Assembly: GCF_013408095.1 (NCBI RefSeq)
Contig: NZ_JACBZF010000002.1
Location: 496,001 to 560,000 of the forward strand
Length of the DNA stretch: 64,000 nucleotides
Direction: 5' to 3'
Source of the DNA: Novosphingobium marinum
GTDB taxonomy: Bacteria > Pseudomonadota > Alphaproteobacteria > Sphingomonadales > Sphingomonadaceae
Position numbers and translations under genes: made by a program. A model generated the notes under the pieces. That model did no database searches. It was not told the origin of the DNA and was given only the letters and a program-made list of their open reading frames with translations. Shown piece after piece: positions 33,286-42,262 of the stretch (position 1 is its first letter; every line of letters starts with the position of its first letter).

Positions 33286-34203
33286 ATGAACCAGACCGCA
33301 GTACTTCACGCTCCGACCGACTGGCGCGACTTCTTCGCGCTGACCAAGCCGCGCGTGATGCGACTGGTGATCTTCACCGGGCTGTGCGGCCTGCTGGCAG
33401 CGCCGGTCGCGATCGACCCGGTGATCGGTTTCACCGCCATCCTGTGCATCGCAATGGGTGCCGGCGGCGCCGGGGCACTGAACCAGTGGCTCGAGGCCGA
33501 TCTCGACGCGAAGATGCGGCGGACCGCCGCGCGGCCGCTGCCTTCGGGGCGCATGAACCCGACGTCTGCCCGCGACTTCGGCTTTGCGCTGTCCGGCGCG
33601 TCGGTCTTCCTGATGTTCTTCGCCGTAAGCTGGCTTGCGGCGGCGATCCTGCTGTTCTCGATCTTCTACTACGTCGTCGTCTACACGATGTGGCTGAAGC
33701 CGCGCACGCCGCAGAACATCGTGATCGGCGGAGCTGCCGGCGCCTTTCCGCCGCTGATCGGCTGGGTCGCGGCGACTGGCGAAATCACGCTGATGCCGGT
33801 CGTGCTGTTCGCGATCATCTTCTTCTGGACCCCGCCGCACTTCTGGGCGCTCGCACTGTTCGTGCGCATGGACTACTCGCACGCAGGAGTGCCGATGCTT
33901 CCCGTCGTCGCGGGCGAGCAGGTGACCCGCCGCCAGATCCTGGTCTACTCGGTCCTGCTTCTGCCGCTGACGGTACTGCCGTGGATCATCGGCGGTGCCG
34001 GTGCGGTCTACGGCGTCTCGGCGATCGTCCTTTCGCTCGTGTTCCTGGCGCTCGGCTTCCGGGTCGGGATGCGCACTTCGGTCGAGGATGACCGGATGAA
34101 GCCGGAAAAGCAGCTCTTCGCGTGGTCGATCGTCTACCTGTTCGCGCTGTTCGGGGCCCTGGTGATCGATCGCTGGACCATGCTGATCATGGCAGGCCAA
34201 TGA
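33286..34203 (+). CDS. ctaB: Protoheme IX farnesyltransferase
   Basis: CtaB (CyoE) farnesylates heme B to heme O, the precursor of heme A. The 305-residue UbiA-family protein has nine or so membrane helices and the prenyl-diphosphate-binding motifs [19 protein letters not shown] and, later, [19 protein letters not shown]. It lies between ctaD and ctaG in the oxidase operon; its stop overlaps the next ATG by four bases. Confidence 0.95.
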   Translation: MNQTAVLHAPTDWRDFFALTKPRVMRLVIFTGLCGLLAAPVAIDPVIGFTAILCIAMGAGGAGALNQWLEADLDAKMRRTAARPLPSGRMNPTSARDFGFALSGASVFLMFFAVSWLAAAILLFSIFYYVVVYTMWLKPRTPQNIVIGGAAGAFPPLIGWVAATGEITLMPVVLFAIIFFWTPPHFWALALFVRMDYSHAGVPMLPVVAGEQVTRRQILVYSVLLLPLTVLPWIIGGAGAVYGVSAIVLSLVFLALGFRVGMRTSVEDDRMKPEKQLFAWSIVYLFALFGALVIDRWTMLIMAGQ

Positions 34204-34313
34204 GCGATCCGAAGCACGACAGGATCCGTCGCAACCGCAATCTCGTCCTTGCGGGCATTCTCGCGGCGTTCGTCATTCTCGTGTATTTCATCTCGATAGC
34301 CAAGATGAACTGA
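34200..34313 (+). CDS. Small membrane protein of the oxidase operon (37 aa)
   Basis: The ORF encodes a basic start ([14 protein letters not shown]) and one membrane helix ([20 protein letters not shown]). It overlaps ctaB by four bases and precedes ctaG by six. Tiny single-helix proteins at this place, between ctaB and ctaG, are common in alphaproteobacteria and are taken as oxidase assembly or accessory subunits. Position and helix support it; no catalytic role is expected. Confidence 0.75.
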   Translation: MSDPKHDRIRRNRNLVLAGILAAFVILVYFISIAKMN

Positions 34314-34319
34314 CAGACC

Positions 34320-34904
34320 ATGACCGCAGCCACGCTTCACAATCGCAATCGCAGGACCGGTGCCATTTTCCTGCTCGTCGCGCTGGGAATGCTGGCCCTC
34401 GGTTTCGCGTCGGTGCCGCTCTATCGCCTCTTCTGCCAGGTGACCGGGTTCGGCGGAACGACGCAGCGGGTGGACGCAGCGCAGGCAGCGACCGTTTCGG
34501 CTACGAACAAGACGATGTCGGTCCGCTTCGATGCGAACGTCGAGCGCGGCATGCCCTGGGAATTCAAGCCGCTGCAGGTGACCGACACGGTCAGCATCGG
34601 CGCACGCGACATGGCGATCTACACGGCGAAGAACACTTCCGACCGTCCGATCACCGGCACCGCCACCTTCAACGTCGAGCCGGCCTATGTCGGCAAGTAC
34701 TTCAGCAAGGTCCAGTGCTTCTGCTTCACCGAGCAGACGCTGGAGCCGGGGCAGGAAGTGCGCATGCCGGTGCTCTACTACATCGACCCCGCGATCCTCG
34801 ACGATCCGGACGCGGACTGGGTCGAACAGATCACGCTCAGCTACACGTTTCACCCGGCCGCGGACGAGACGAAGTCTCTGGACCGCACGGGATCGGGAAG
34901 TTAA
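34320..34904 (+). CDS. ctaG: Cytochrome c oxidase assembly protein CtaG/Cox11
   Basis: Cox11 delivers copper to the CuB site of subunit I. The 194-residue protein has one N-terminal membrane anchor (AIFLLVALGMLALGFASVPL), then FCQVTGFGGTTQ with a conserved Cys, and the copper-binding CFCFTEQTL motif near residue 137 in a beta-sandwich domain facing the periplasm. Length and motifs are standard. Confidence 0.95.
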   Translation: MTAATLHNRNRRTGAIFLLVALGMLALGFASVPLYRLFCQVTGFGGTTQRVDAAQAATVSATNKTMSVRFDANVERGMPWEFKPLQVTDTVSIGARDMAIYTAKNTSDRPITGTATFNVEPAYVGKYFSKVQCFCFTEQTLEPGQEVRMPVLYYIDPAILDDPDADWVEQITLSYTFHPAADETKSLDRTGSGS

Positions 34905-34972
34905 GGGGCGCTCCATAATTTCGATCGCGGCGATCTGGCCGCGAATGCTGCAAGACGGGGACACAAGGCACC

Positions 34973-35794
34973 ATGGCCGGAACCAAGAACCACGATTACC
35001 ACATCCTGCCACCCGACATCGTGCCGCTGATGGCCACGATCGGGGCCTTTACGTTCACCTCCGGCATGGTGCTGTTCATGCACGACATGGCGGCGGGCAA
35101 GTACATCACGCTGGCTGGCCTCGCGCTCCTGCTGTTCTCGATGTACCAGTGGTTTTCCAAGATCGTGGCGGAATCGAAGGCGGGCGATCATACTCCCGTC
35201 GTCCAGCTTCACCAGCGCTACGGGATGATCCTGTTCATCGCTTCGGAAGTGATGTTCTTCGTCGGCTGGTTCTGGGCCTTCTTCGACTTCGCGCTGTTCC
35301 CGTCCGAGCTGTCCGAGGCCGTCGACGGCGTCTGGCCGCCCGCCGCGATCGAGGCGGTACTCGATCCCTTCGACCTCCCGCTTCTCAACACGCTGATCCT
35401 GCTGTGTTCGGGCACGACGGTCACCTGGGCGCACCACTCGCTGATCCATGGCGACCGCGATGGCCTGAAAAAGGGCCTGTGGCTGACCATTCTGCTCGGC
35501 CTGCTGTTCACCTCGATCCAGGCCTATGAATATTCTGCCGCGCCGTTCCCGTTCGGCGAGAACACGTACGGTTCGGCCTTCTACATGGCGACCGGCTTCC
35601 ACGGCTTCCACGTCATCGTCGGCACGATCATGCTGATCGTCTGCCTGAAGCGTGCGTACAACGGCGACTTCACGCCGCGCCAGCACTTCGGATTCGAGGC
35701 GGCTGCGTGGTACTGGCACTTCGTCGACGTCGTGTGGCTGTTCCTCTTCGTCGCCGTCTACGTCTGGGGCGGCTGGGGCGCGCCGATCCACTGA
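34973..35794 (+). CDS. coxC: Cytochrome c oxidase subunit III
   Basis: The 273-residue membrane subunit has seven helices and the family stretches NHDYHILPPDIVPL, SEVMFFVGWFWAFFDFALFP, LLCSGTTVTWAHHSLI, GFHGFHVIVGTIML and AAWYWHFVDVVWLFLF. It stabilises subunit I and holds lipids. A terminator-like hairpin follows its stop by about 25 bases, inside the next gene; the stop overlaps that gene's start (TGATG). Confidence 0.96.
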   Translation: MAGTKNHDYHILPPDIVPLMATIGAFTFTSGMVLFMHDMAAGKYITLAGLALLLFSMYQWFSKIVAESKAGDHTPVVQLHQRYGMILFIASEVMFFVGWFWAFFDFALFPSELSEAVDGVWPPAAIEAVLDPFDLPLLNTLILLCSGTTVTWAHHSLIHGDRDGLKKGLWLTILLGLLFTSIQAYEYSAAPFPFGENTYGSAFYMATGFHGFHVIVGTIMLIVCLKRAYNGDFTPRQHFGFEAAAWYWHFVDVVWLFLFVAVYVWGGWGAPIH

Positions 35795-36177
35795 TGGACG
35801 GACCGCAAGACACTTCGAAAGGGCAGCCGGGACTCGTTCCGGCTGCCCTTTTCGGTTTGTGCCCGCGCTGCGGAGCCCGGACGCTGTTCGACGGCATGGC
35901 GAAATTCGCGCCGCGTTGCCGTGTCTGCACGCTCGATTTCGACCGGTTCAATGTCGGAGACGGGCCTGCGGCGTTCCTCACCCTCATCGTGGGTGCGATC
36001 ATCGTGATCGGCGCGGTATGGCTGCAACTCGCGGTGGAGCCGCCCTTCTGGGTGCATGTCCTGCTGTGGGTCCCGCTGGCGACGCTTGGCGTGATATGGG
36101 GCCTGCGTGCCGGCAAGGCCGCGCTGCTAGCCGCCGAATACCAGCGCGAGGCAGGAGAAGGTCGCCTGCGCAAGTGA
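35794..36177 (+). CDS. DUF983 membrane protein with zinc ribbon
   Basis: The 127-residue protein has a zinc-ribbon-like pair, LCPRCGARTLFDG and PRCRVC, followed by two membrane helices (FLTLIVGAIIVIGAVWLQL, VLLWVPLATLGVIWGL). DUF983 proteins are regularly found between coxC and surf1 in alphaproteobacteria and are thought to help oxidase assembly, perhaps in copper or heme delivery. Unusually, codons 10-19 form a terminator-like hairpin. Its stop overlaps the next gene by four bases (GTGA). Confidence 0.85.
   Translation: MDGPQDTSKGQPGLVPAALFGLCPRCGARTLFDGMAKFAPRCRVCTLDFDRFNVGDGPAAFLTLIVGAIIVIGAVWLQLAVEPPFWVHVLLWVPLATLGVIWGLRAGKAALLAAEYQREAGEGRLRK
35819..35854 (+). terminator. Terminator-like hairpin inside the DUF983 coding region
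   Basis: AAGGGCAGCCGG (35819-35830) pairs perfectly with CCGGCTGCCCTT (35839-35850) around an eight-base loop, and the 3' arm runs into TTTT. It fits an intrinsic terminator for the oxidase operon, yet it lies 25 bases after the ATG of the next gene. Partial termination or attenuation is likely. Confidence 0.6.
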
Positions 36178-36776
36178 GCCTCAGGTCGTCGCCCGTGTTC
36201 TCGACGCTGCCTGTCTTCTCGACGCTGGTCGTGCTCGCCGCCGTTGCGGTGATGATCGTGCTGGGGTTCTGGCAACTCGACCGCGCCGATGAGAAGGCGG
36301 CGATGAAGGCCGGCTACGCCGCAGCGGCGGACAATCCCGAAGTTCTCGACTGGCCCGCGCTCGGGGCTGACGGCAAGCCTCAGCTCTACCGTCGCGCCCG
36401 CCTTGTCTGCGCGCCGATCGCCGGCAGTTCCTCGATCGCCGGGCGCAATGCGAAAGGCGAGAGCGGGCTGGCGGTAACCGCCGAATGCCTTACCCCGGAA
36501 GGCGAGCCGGCGCTCGTCGTGCTGGGCTGGCAGCGCGCGCCAGAGAGGATCGAGTGGGGCGGCGGTACGGTGACCGGCATCGTCGCACCGGGGCCGCGCC
36601 TTGTCGCCGATCCCCCGGTCGCAGGCCTGCAGGCCAGTGCCCTGCCCGATCCGTCCGAAGTGCCGGACAACCATCTCGCCTACGCCGTGCAATGGTTCTT
36701 TTTCGCAGTCATCGCGCTGGTGATCTACGCGCTTGCCGTCAGGAAGCGCCTTGCCGGGCGCGACGGGCCTCGCTAG
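36174..36776 (+). CDS. SURF1 family cytochrome oxidase assembly protein
   Basis: The 200-residue protein has the SURF1 plan: an N-terminal helix (LVVLAAVAVMIVLGFWQLDRADEK, with the family QLxR motif), a periplasmic domain with LVVLGWQRAP and GIVAPGP, and a C-terminal helix after NHLAYAVQWFFFAVIALVIY. It helps insert heme A into subunit I. The start is a GTG overlapping the DUF983 stop (GTGA). It is on the short side because the periplasmic domain is compact. Confidence 0.9.
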   Translation: MSLRSSPVFSTLPVFSTLVVLAAVAVMIVLGFWQLDRADEKAAMKAGYAAAADNPEVLDWPALGADGKPQLYRRARLVCAPIAGSSSIAGRNAKGESGLAVTAECLTPEGEPALVVLGWQRAPERIEWGGGTVTGIVAPGPRLVADPPVAGLQASALPDPSEVPDNHLAYAVQWFFFAVIALVIYALAVRKRLAGRDGPR

Positions 36777-36789
36777 GCGCGGCGGCACG

Positions 36790-38190
36790 ATGGAATACGT
36801 AAGCACCAGGGGGAGCGCCGCGACGCTCGATTTCGCGGGCGCCACGCTTGCCGGGCTGGCATCGGACGGCGGGCTCTACGTACCGAGCGAGTGGCCGCGC
36901 TTTTCCGAAGCGGAAATCGCCGGTTTCGCCGGGCTGCCCTACGCCGACCTCGCCCAGAAGGTGATGCAGCCTTTCGTCGGGGACTGCCTTTCGCCCGCGC
37001 GGCTTCTCGAACTGACGCGCGAGGCATACGGACGCTTTGCCCATGCCGCCGTCACCCCGCTTACCCAGCTGGACGAGCGCAACTGGCTGCTCGAACTGTT
37101 CCACGGGCCGACGCTGGCGTTCAAGGACGTTGCGCTCCAGCTTCTCGGGCTGTTCTTCGAGGAGTTTCTCGCGCGTGGCGGCGATCCGCTGACCATAGTC
37201 GGCGCGACGAGCGGCGACACCGGGTCCGCCGCGATCGATGCGGTGGCCGGGCGCGACCGGGTCGAGATCTTCATGCTCCATCCCTCGGGCCGTGTCAGCG
37301 ACGTCCAGCGCCGCCAGATGACCACGGTGCTTGCGCCCAACGTCCACAACCTCGCCATCGACGGCAGCTTCGACGATGCGCAGGCGATGGTAAAGCGCAT
37401 GTTCAACGATCCCGACATGAACCGGCGCTTCCGCTTCTCGGCGGTCAATTCGATCAACTGGGCGCGGCTGATGGCACAGGTGGTCTACTATTTCGCCGCA
37501 GCGCTCCAGCTCGGCGCGCCGCAGCGCCGGGTCGCGTTCGCCGTGCCGACGGGCAACTTCGGCGATGTCTTCGCAGGCTACGTCGCGGCCCGGATGGGAC
37601 TGCCGATCGAGCGGCTGATCGTGGCGACCAACGTCAACGACATCCTCCACCGCGCGCTGACCACCGGCGATTATTCGCAAGGGACGGTCACGCCCACCGC
37701 CGCGCCATCGATGGACATCCAGGTTTCCTCGAATTTCGAGCGTCTGCTGTTCGATCTCGGCGGTCGCGACGGCGGCGCGCTGTCGCGCCAGATGGCGGGT
37801 TTCGAGCAGACGAAGGCGATGCAGCTTACCAACGCGCAGCGCGAAGGCGCATCGGCCCTGTTTTCGAGCGCCCGCGCCGATGCCGACGACATGGCCCGCA
37901 CCTTGCGCTGGGCCTGGTCCGAATGCGCCGAAATCGTCGATCCGCATACCGCTATCGGACTTCATGCCGCGCGGACCGCCGACCTGCCTGCCGACGTGCC
38001 CGTGGTGACGCTGGCGACCGCGCATCCGGCGAAATTCCGTGATGCGGTCGAACGCTCGACCGGCCAGCGGCCGTCGCTGCCGGCACGCGTTGGCGACCTG
38101 TTCGACCGCGAAGAGCGCTACACCGAACTGGACGGAACGTACGAGGCCGTGTCCGGCTTCGTGGCAGAGCACGCCGTCCCGCGCGCCTGA
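36790..38190 (+). CDS. thrC: Threonine synthase
   Basis: ThrC turns O-phosphohomoserine into threonine with PLP. The 466-residue protein begins MEYVSTRGSA, has the PLP lysine in GPTLAFKDVALQLLG (about residue 112), and GATSGDTGSAA, as in the long bacterial type. VATNVNDILHRA and APSMDIQVSSNFERLLFD are further family marks. It directly follows surf1 by 13 bases, a linkage common in this group. Confidence 0.96.
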   Translation: MEYVSTRGSAATLDFAGATLAGLASDGGLYVPSEWPRFSEAEIAGFAGLPYADLAQKVMQPFVGDCLSPARLLELTREAYGRFAHAAVTPLTQLDERNWLLELFHGPTLAFKDVALQLLGLFFEEFLARGGDPLTIVGATSGDTGSAAIDAVAGRDRVEIFMLHPSGRVSDVQRRQMTTVLAPNVHNLAIDGSFDDAQAMVKRMFNDPDMNRRFRFSAVNSINWARLMAQVVYYFAAALQLGAPQRRVAFAVPTGNFGDVFAGYVAARMGLPIERLIVATNVNDILHRALTTGDYSQGTVTPTAAPSMDIQVSSNFERLLFDLGGRDGGALSRQMAGFEQTKAMQLTNAQREGASALFSSARADADDMARTLRWAWSECAEIVDPHTAIGLHAARTADLPADVPVVTLATAHPAKFRDAVERSTGQRPSLPARVGDLFDREERYTELDGTYEAVSGFVAEHAVPRA

Positions 38191-39107
38191 TGGCGGCGCT
38201 TGCATCCGGCCCCGTCGTTCTGGCCGGGGAGGCCTGGCAGGACTACGGCCTTGTCGATTCGGGGCATGGCCGCAAGCTGGAACGCTATGGCGGCTTCCGC
38301 TTCGTTCGGCCCGAGCCTCAGGCGATGTGGTCGCCCCGGCTCGATCCCGCGGGCGCGCAATGGCACGCGGATGCCGAGTTCGTCCCCGGTTCCGACGAGG
38401 ACGGCGGCGGGCGCTGGCAATTCGCCCGCAATGTCCCGCGCGACGGCTGGCCGCTTGCCTGGCCCAACGGGGAGGAACAGGTCCGCTTCACCGCGCAATG
38501 CACCCCGTTCCGCCATCTCGGCTTCTTTCCCGACATGGCTCCCGTCTGGAACTGGATGGGAGACCGGGTGGCCGACCGCCAGGGCGACGCCGCAACGCTC
38601 AACCTGTTCGGCTATACCGGCGTCGGCTCGCTCGCGCTGTCGCGCCACGGCCCGGTCACGCACGTCGATGCATCGAAGAAGTCGGTCGCCCAGGCGAAGG
38701 AAAACGCCGCGCTCTCGGGCTTCGGGGACCGGACGATCCGCTGGCTTGTCGACGATGCGGCCAAGTTCGCCGCCCGCGAGGTCCGGCGCGAGAAGCGTTA
38801 CGACGGGATCATTCTCGATCCGCCCAAGTTCGGGCGCGGGCCGGGCGGCGAAGTCTGGCGTCTCGAAGAGCACCTCCCCGGCCTTGTCGCCGACTGTCGC
38901 AAGCTGCTCGACGAGGACAGCCGCTTCCTTTTCCTCACCGTCTACGCGGTTCGCATGTCCTCGCTCGCCATAGGCGGCCTGCTGGCGGAGCTTTTCGCGG
39001 ACCTTCCCGGCATCGTGGAACATGGCGACCTCGCCGTGCGCGAGGAGGGCGAGGGCGGGCGCCTGCTCCCCACCGCCATTTTCGCGCGCTGGAGCAATCC
39101 GGGCTAA
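38190..39107 (+). CDS. Class I SAM-dependent methyltransferase (RlmI/RlmK-like)
   Basis: The 305-residue enzyme has a Rossmann methyltransferase fold: LNLFGYTGVGSLALSRHG is the SAM loop, THVDASKKSVAQAKENA follows, and IILDPPKFGRGPGGEVW carries the DPPKF motif typical of rRNA cytosine-C5 and guanine-N2 methyltransferases such as RlmI and RlmK. It lacks an N-terminal PUA domain of usual form; the first 100 residues (LERYGGFRFVRPEPQ) are a shortened variant. The target base is unknown. The ATG overlaps the thrC stop (TGATG). Confidence 0.85.
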   Translation: MAALASGPVVLAGEAWQDYGLVDSGHGRKLERYGGFRFVRPEPQAMWSPRLDPAGAQWHADAEFVPGSDEDGGGRWQFARNVPRDGWPLAWPNGEEQVRFTAQCTPFRHLGFFPDMAPVWNWMGDRVADRQGDAATLNLFGYTGVGSLALSRHGPVTHVDASKKSVAQAKENAALSGFGDRTIRWLVDDAAKFAAREVRREKRYDGIILDPPKFGRGPGGEVWRLEEHLPGLVADCRKLLDEDSRFLFLTVYAVRMSSLAIGGLLAELFADLPGIVEHGDLAVREEGEGGRLLPTAIFARWSNPG

Positions 39108-39115
39108 GGGGCGGC

Positions 39116-39487
39116 ATGACCGATTCGCTTATCCTCGAAGTGGCCGACCTCGATGTCGACGTGCTCACCGGGATCTATTCCGAAGAGACCGGCAAGCCGC
39201 AGCCGCTGCGCATTTCCATCGCCGCCAGCCTTAAGCCTGCCGACCGTTACGCGGCGGATACTCCGCTCGGCGCGTCCAAGAATTACATGGACCTGAAATT
39301 CGCCGCGACCGGGGCGCTGCCGCCCGGCGTGCACTTCAAGCTGATCGAGGCGGTCGCCGACCACATCTGCGAAACGCTGTTCCTGCAGGACGACCGGGTC
39401 GAGGCGGTCACCGTCAAGATCGTCAAGCTGGCGATTGCCGAAGCGGGCGAAAGCATCGGCATCACCTTGCGGCGCGAACGCCGGTGA
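39116..39487 (+). CDS. folB: Dihydroneopterin aldolase-like protein
   Basis: The 123-residue protein has the FolB/T-fold arrangement: LILEVADLDVDVLTGIYSEE at the start, YMDLKFAATGALPPG, FKLIEAVADHICETLF, and the closing strand VTVKIVKLAIAEAGESIGI with a K near the expected place. FolB splits dihydroneopterin in folate synthesis. The first motif is somewhat divergent from canonical FolB, so substrate identity is likely but not certain. The stop overlaps the next GTG by four bases. Confidence 0.8.
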   Translation: MTDSLILEVADLDVDVLTGIYSEETGKPQPLRISIAASLKPADRYAADTPLGASKNYMDLKFAATGALPPGVHFKLIEAVADHICETLFLQDDRVEAVTVKIVKLAIAEAGESIGITLRRERR

Positions 39488-39825
39488 TCCTGCGGGTCGC
39501 TGCCTTGCCCGAAGGGGCGCTGGCCGCGTCTGCCGCCTTCCACGGTCGCGAGTTGCCCCGGATCGTCTCCGCGCTTTCGGAAACCCGCGACCCGATCACC
39601 GTCGTCTTTGCTCCGGCGGACCATACCCATAGCGCGTGGCGGATGGCCGCCGTGCAGTCGCTCGCCCGCTCCTGCGCGCCGCGCCGCGTCAATGCCGTGG
39701 CGTCCGACGACGAGGACGCGGTCGCGGCAGCGGTCCGCTACCTTGCCGATGCAGACGGCGTGACGGGTCAATACCTGCCCCTGGATGGAACCGGTGCGGG
39801 CACCGTGCTATTCGACGAGAGATGA
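39484..39825 (+). CDS. Short Rossmann-like protein next to folB
   Basis: This 113-residue protein is a reduced Rossmann-type domain: VIVRVAAL-like first strand, PITVVFAPADHTHSAWRM in the middle, and the ending VRYLADADGVTGQYLPLDG, which matches the C-terminal NAD-site region of short-chain dehydrogenases. It lacks a full dinucleotide loop and a catalytic Tyr-x3-Lys, so it is unlikely to be an active reductase. It overlaps folB (GTGA) and moaA (ATGA), tying it to pterin metabolism. Confidence 0.65.
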   Translation: MILRVAALPEGALAASAAFHGRELPRIVSALSETRDPITVVFAPADHTHSAWRMAAVQSLARSCAPRRVNAVASDDEDAVAAAVRYLADADGVTGQYLPLDGTGAGTVLFDER

Positions 39826-40826
39826 GTTCCGCCAAACCACTGGTCGACCGGTTCGCGCGCGCGATCACCTACCTCAGGCTGTCGGTGACCGATCGCTGCG
39901 ACCTGCGCTGCGCCTACTGCATGCCCGAGCGCATGACCTTCCTGCCCAAGGCCGAGGTCCTGTCGCTCGAGGAGCTTCACCGCATGGCGCTCGGCTTCAT
40001 CGACCGCGGCATTCGCAAGATCAGGCTGACGGGCGGAGAGCCGCTGGTGCGCCGCGACATGATCGAGCTTGTCCGCGCGCTGGGGCGCAAGCTGGGCGAC
40101 GGGCTCGACGAACTGACGATGACGACCAACGGAACGCAGCTTGCCGGCTTCGCGCACGAACTTGCCGAAGCGGGCGTGCGGAGGATCAACGTCTCGCTCG
40201 ACACGCTCGATCGTGAAAAGTTCGCCCGCCTGTCCCGCCGCGATTCGCTGCCCGCCGTGATGGAGGGGCTTGCCGCGGCTCGCGATGCCGGGCTCGCGGT
40301 CAAGATCAACACCGTCGCGCTCAAGGACCTCAACGAGGACGAGATTCCCGACATCGTCGCCTGGGCGCACGGGCAGGACTTCGACGCGACTCTCATCGAA
40401 GTGATGCCGCTGGGCGAGGTCGAGGAAGACCGGATCGATCATTTCCTTCCGCTTGTGGCGGTCAAGGAGCGGCTCGACCGGCTCTGGACGCTGACGGCGA
40501 GCGAGCACCGCACTGGCGGTCCTGCACGCTACTTCGACGTCGCCGAGACCGGCGGCAGGCTCGGACTGATTACGCCGCTCACCGGCAATTTCTGCGAAGG
40601 CTGCAACCGCCTGAGGGTGACCGCGACCGGACAGCTTTTCGCCTGCCTCGGCGGCGACGAGCGGGTCGACCTGCGCGCGGCGATGCGCTCGGCGAACCCC
40701 GAGGCCGAACTGCACGCAGCGCTTGATACCGCGATGCGAATCAAGCCCGAGCGCCACAACTTCGCGATCGACCGGCGCGGACAGGCGCCGGCACTCGCGC
40801 GCCACATGTCGATGACCGGGGGCTGA
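39822..40826 (+). CDS. moaA: GTP 3',8-cyclase
   Basis: MoaA is the radical-SAM enzyme that starts molybdopterin synthesis from GTP. The 334-residue protein has both iron-sulfur sites: CDLRCAYCM (C-x3-C-x2-C, SAM cluster) and FCEGCNRLRVTATGQLFACL (C-x2-C-x13-C, substrate cluster). It also has the essential C-terminal Gly-Gly (MSMTGG). The start ATG overlaps the preceding gene by four bases. With moaD and moaE it forms a compact cofactor operon; moaC is not in the window. Confidence 0.97.
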   Translation: MSSAKPLVDRFARAITYLRLSVTDRCDLRCAYCMPERMTFLPKAEVLSLEELHRMALGFIDRGIRKIRLTGGEPLVRRDMIELVRALGRKLGDGLDELTMTTNGTQLAGFAHELAEAGVRRINVSLDTLDREKFARLSRRDSLPAVMEGLAAARDAGLAVKINTVALKDLNEDEIPDIVAWAHGQDFDATLIEVMPLGEVEEDRIDHFLPLVAVKERLDRLWTLTASEHRTGGPARYFDVAETGGRLGLITPLTGNFCEGCNRLRVTATGQLFACLGGDERVDLRAAMRSANPEAELHAALDTAMRIKPERHNFAIDRRGQAPALARHMSMTGG

Positions 40827-40827
40827 C

Positions 40828-41070
40828 ATGGCGATCAGGCTCGTATTCCTTGGCAAGCTGGCCGACGTCGCCGGGGCACCGGAAGTGGAGGTCGATCCCG
40901 CGCCGAACATGGACGGGCTGCTGCGGCAGGTGGACGAGGGATTGGCCGGCCAGCTCGAAACCCACCGCATCCGCGTTTCGCTCAACGGCGAGATCGTCGC
41001 CGACGGGCGTGGCATCAGGCCCAAGGACGGAGACGAGATCGCGTTCCTGCCGCCGGTGAGCGGAGGCTGA
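40828..41070 (+). CDS. moaD: Molybdopterin synthase small subunit
   Basis: MoaD is the ubiquitin-like sulfur carrier that donates sulfur to the pterin. The 80-residue protein has the beta-grasp pattern (IRLVFLGKLADVAG, GDEIAFLPPVSGG) and ends in the Gly-Gly that is thiocarboxylated. It starts one base after moaA and ends ten bases before moaE. Confidence 0.95.
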   Translation: MAIRLVFLGKLADVAGAPEVEVDPAPNMDGLLRQVDEGLAGQLETHRIRVSLNGEIVADGRGIRPKDGDEIAFLPPVSGG

Positions 41071-41080
41071 GGAGCCCCGC

Positions 41081-41524
41081 GTGAAGGACGTCCGCCTGCT
41101 CGACAAGGGCTTTTCGCCGGGCAAGTCGCTGGGCCTGTTCGCCAAGGCGCACCCGGAGGCGGGCGGCATTGCCAGCTTCGTGGGCAAGGTGCGTCCCGAC
41201 GAGGAAGTCAAGGTCCTCGAACTCACGCACTACGAGCCGCTAACGCTGCCCGACATGAACGCGCTGGCGGACAGGGCGCTGGCGCGGTGGGATCTCGACG
41301 GCATCCTCGTCCATCACCGCGTCGGCATGATGCGACCCGGCGCGCCCATCGTCCTCGTCGCCGCGGCGGCGCGGCACCGGCGCGATGCGTTCGAGGCGAC
41401 CGACTTCACGATGGATCACCTCAAGAGCGCGGCCTGGTTCTGGAAGCGCGAGCGGCGATCCGACGGCTGGCACTGGATAGAGCCGCGCGAGGCCGACCAT
41501 GCCGACCTGCGCCGCTGGACCTGA
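41081..41524 (+). CDS. moaE: Molybdopterin synthase large subunit
   Basis: MoaE is the catalytic subunit that makes the dithiolene of molybdopterin, paired with MoaD. The 147-residue protein shows GGIASFVGKVRPDEEV, LTHYEPL, VHHRVGMMRPG and MDHLKSAAWFWKRE, the last with the active-site lysines. The start is a GTG with GAGGAG-like sequence before it. The gene ends three bases before a convergent lipoprotein gene. Confidence 0.95.
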   Translation: MKDVRLLDKGFSPGKSLGLFAKAHPEAGGIASFVGKVRPDEEVKVLELTHYEPLTLPDMNALADRALARWDLDGILVHHRVGMMRPGAPIVLVAAAARHRRDAFEATDFTMDHLKSAAWFWKRERRSDGWHWIEPREADHADLRRWT

Positions 41525-41527
41525 CGT

Positions 41528-42055
41528 TCAGGCGCCGGGCAGCCTGCCGGACAGCGAACCGATCGTATCGGTCTGCGCCTGTACCCACGAATCGACGGTG
41601 TCGCGAGCGGCGGCGATGGCCTCGGCGGTTGGCGAAACCGCGTTGAAGTTCTCGAGCCGTTCGGCCGCGTAGAGCTGGTCGAGCTCTGCCAGCGCGACCA
41701 TCGCGCGGCTGCGCGCCGCTTCTAGACGGGAAAGCGCGACGTTCGCGTCGATCCAGCTTTCCGATGCAACCCCTCCGGCCCCGGCGACCGCGTTCTGCGC
41801 CTGCGGCCTGACCGCGAGGAAGCGCTGGTTCGCCTCGCGCGCCTGCGCAAGCAACTCGGCAAGGCGCGCCTCGGTCGCCGCGCTCGGCGGAAGGGGCGGA
41901 ACCTGCGGCACGGCTGGCTCCACCGGCATCGCAGTGCCCGACACGCGCTCAATGTCGCGCCGGGCCAGCGAGGGGTACTCGCCCGCGGTCGAAGCACAGG
42001 CCGACAGGAGGAGCGCGCCTGCAATCGTTGCGGGAAGGGCGACAATGCGGTTCAT
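41528..42055 (-). CDS. Predicted lipoprotein, helical (175 aa)
   Basis: The signal peptide ends in [10 protein letters not shown], a lipobox, so the protein is acylated and held in the membrane. The mature protein has a proline-rich linker ([11 protein letters not shown]) and then two long helices that could form a coiled coil ([18 protein letters not shown]). I do not recognise a family. The start ATG at 42055 is preceded by the divergent rplU promoter region. Confidence 0.7.
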   Translation of the reverse strand: MNRIVALPATIAGALLLSACASTAGEYPSLARRDIERVSGTAMPVEPAVPQVPPLPPSAATEARLAELLAQAREANQRFLAVRPQAQNAVAGAGGVASESWIDANVALSRLEAARSRAMVALAELDQLYAAERLENFNAVSPTAEAIAAARDTVDSWVQAQTDTIGSLSGRLPGA

Positions 42056-42118
42056 CGGCGTTCCATAGCACGCCGCGCGGCGCTGGCGAGAGCAAGTCTC
42101 GACAGGTCCCGAGTTCGG

Positions 42119-42147
42119 TTGACACGAGTCGGCTCTTGGACTAACGG
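42119..42147 (+). promoter_or_regulatory. Probable promoter of rplU-rpmA
   Basis: TTGACA at 42119-42124 and TAACGG at 42142-42147 are 17 bases apart. The leader to the rplU ATG is about 110 bases, long enough for a regulatory structure. Confidence 0.5.
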
Positions 42148-42262
42148 CATCGCTCTTTCCGGCCCCTGCATTCGGCGGGGTGACCGGCGCGTCGCTCGCG
42201 CGCACTTCCGCAAGGGATTGCAGCGGCCGGGGCGGCCAGACGAATTTGAAGGTAAGGGCACC

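Noticed and set aside
31393..34200. 935-codon minus-strand frame across the oxidase genes
   Set aside because: His/Arg/Glu-rich antisense shadow typical of high-GC DNA; the oxidase subunits on the plus strand are certain.
42119..42262. Riboswitch or L21 autoregulatory leader
   Set aside because: The leader is long enough, but I could not draw a convincing conserved structure by eye.
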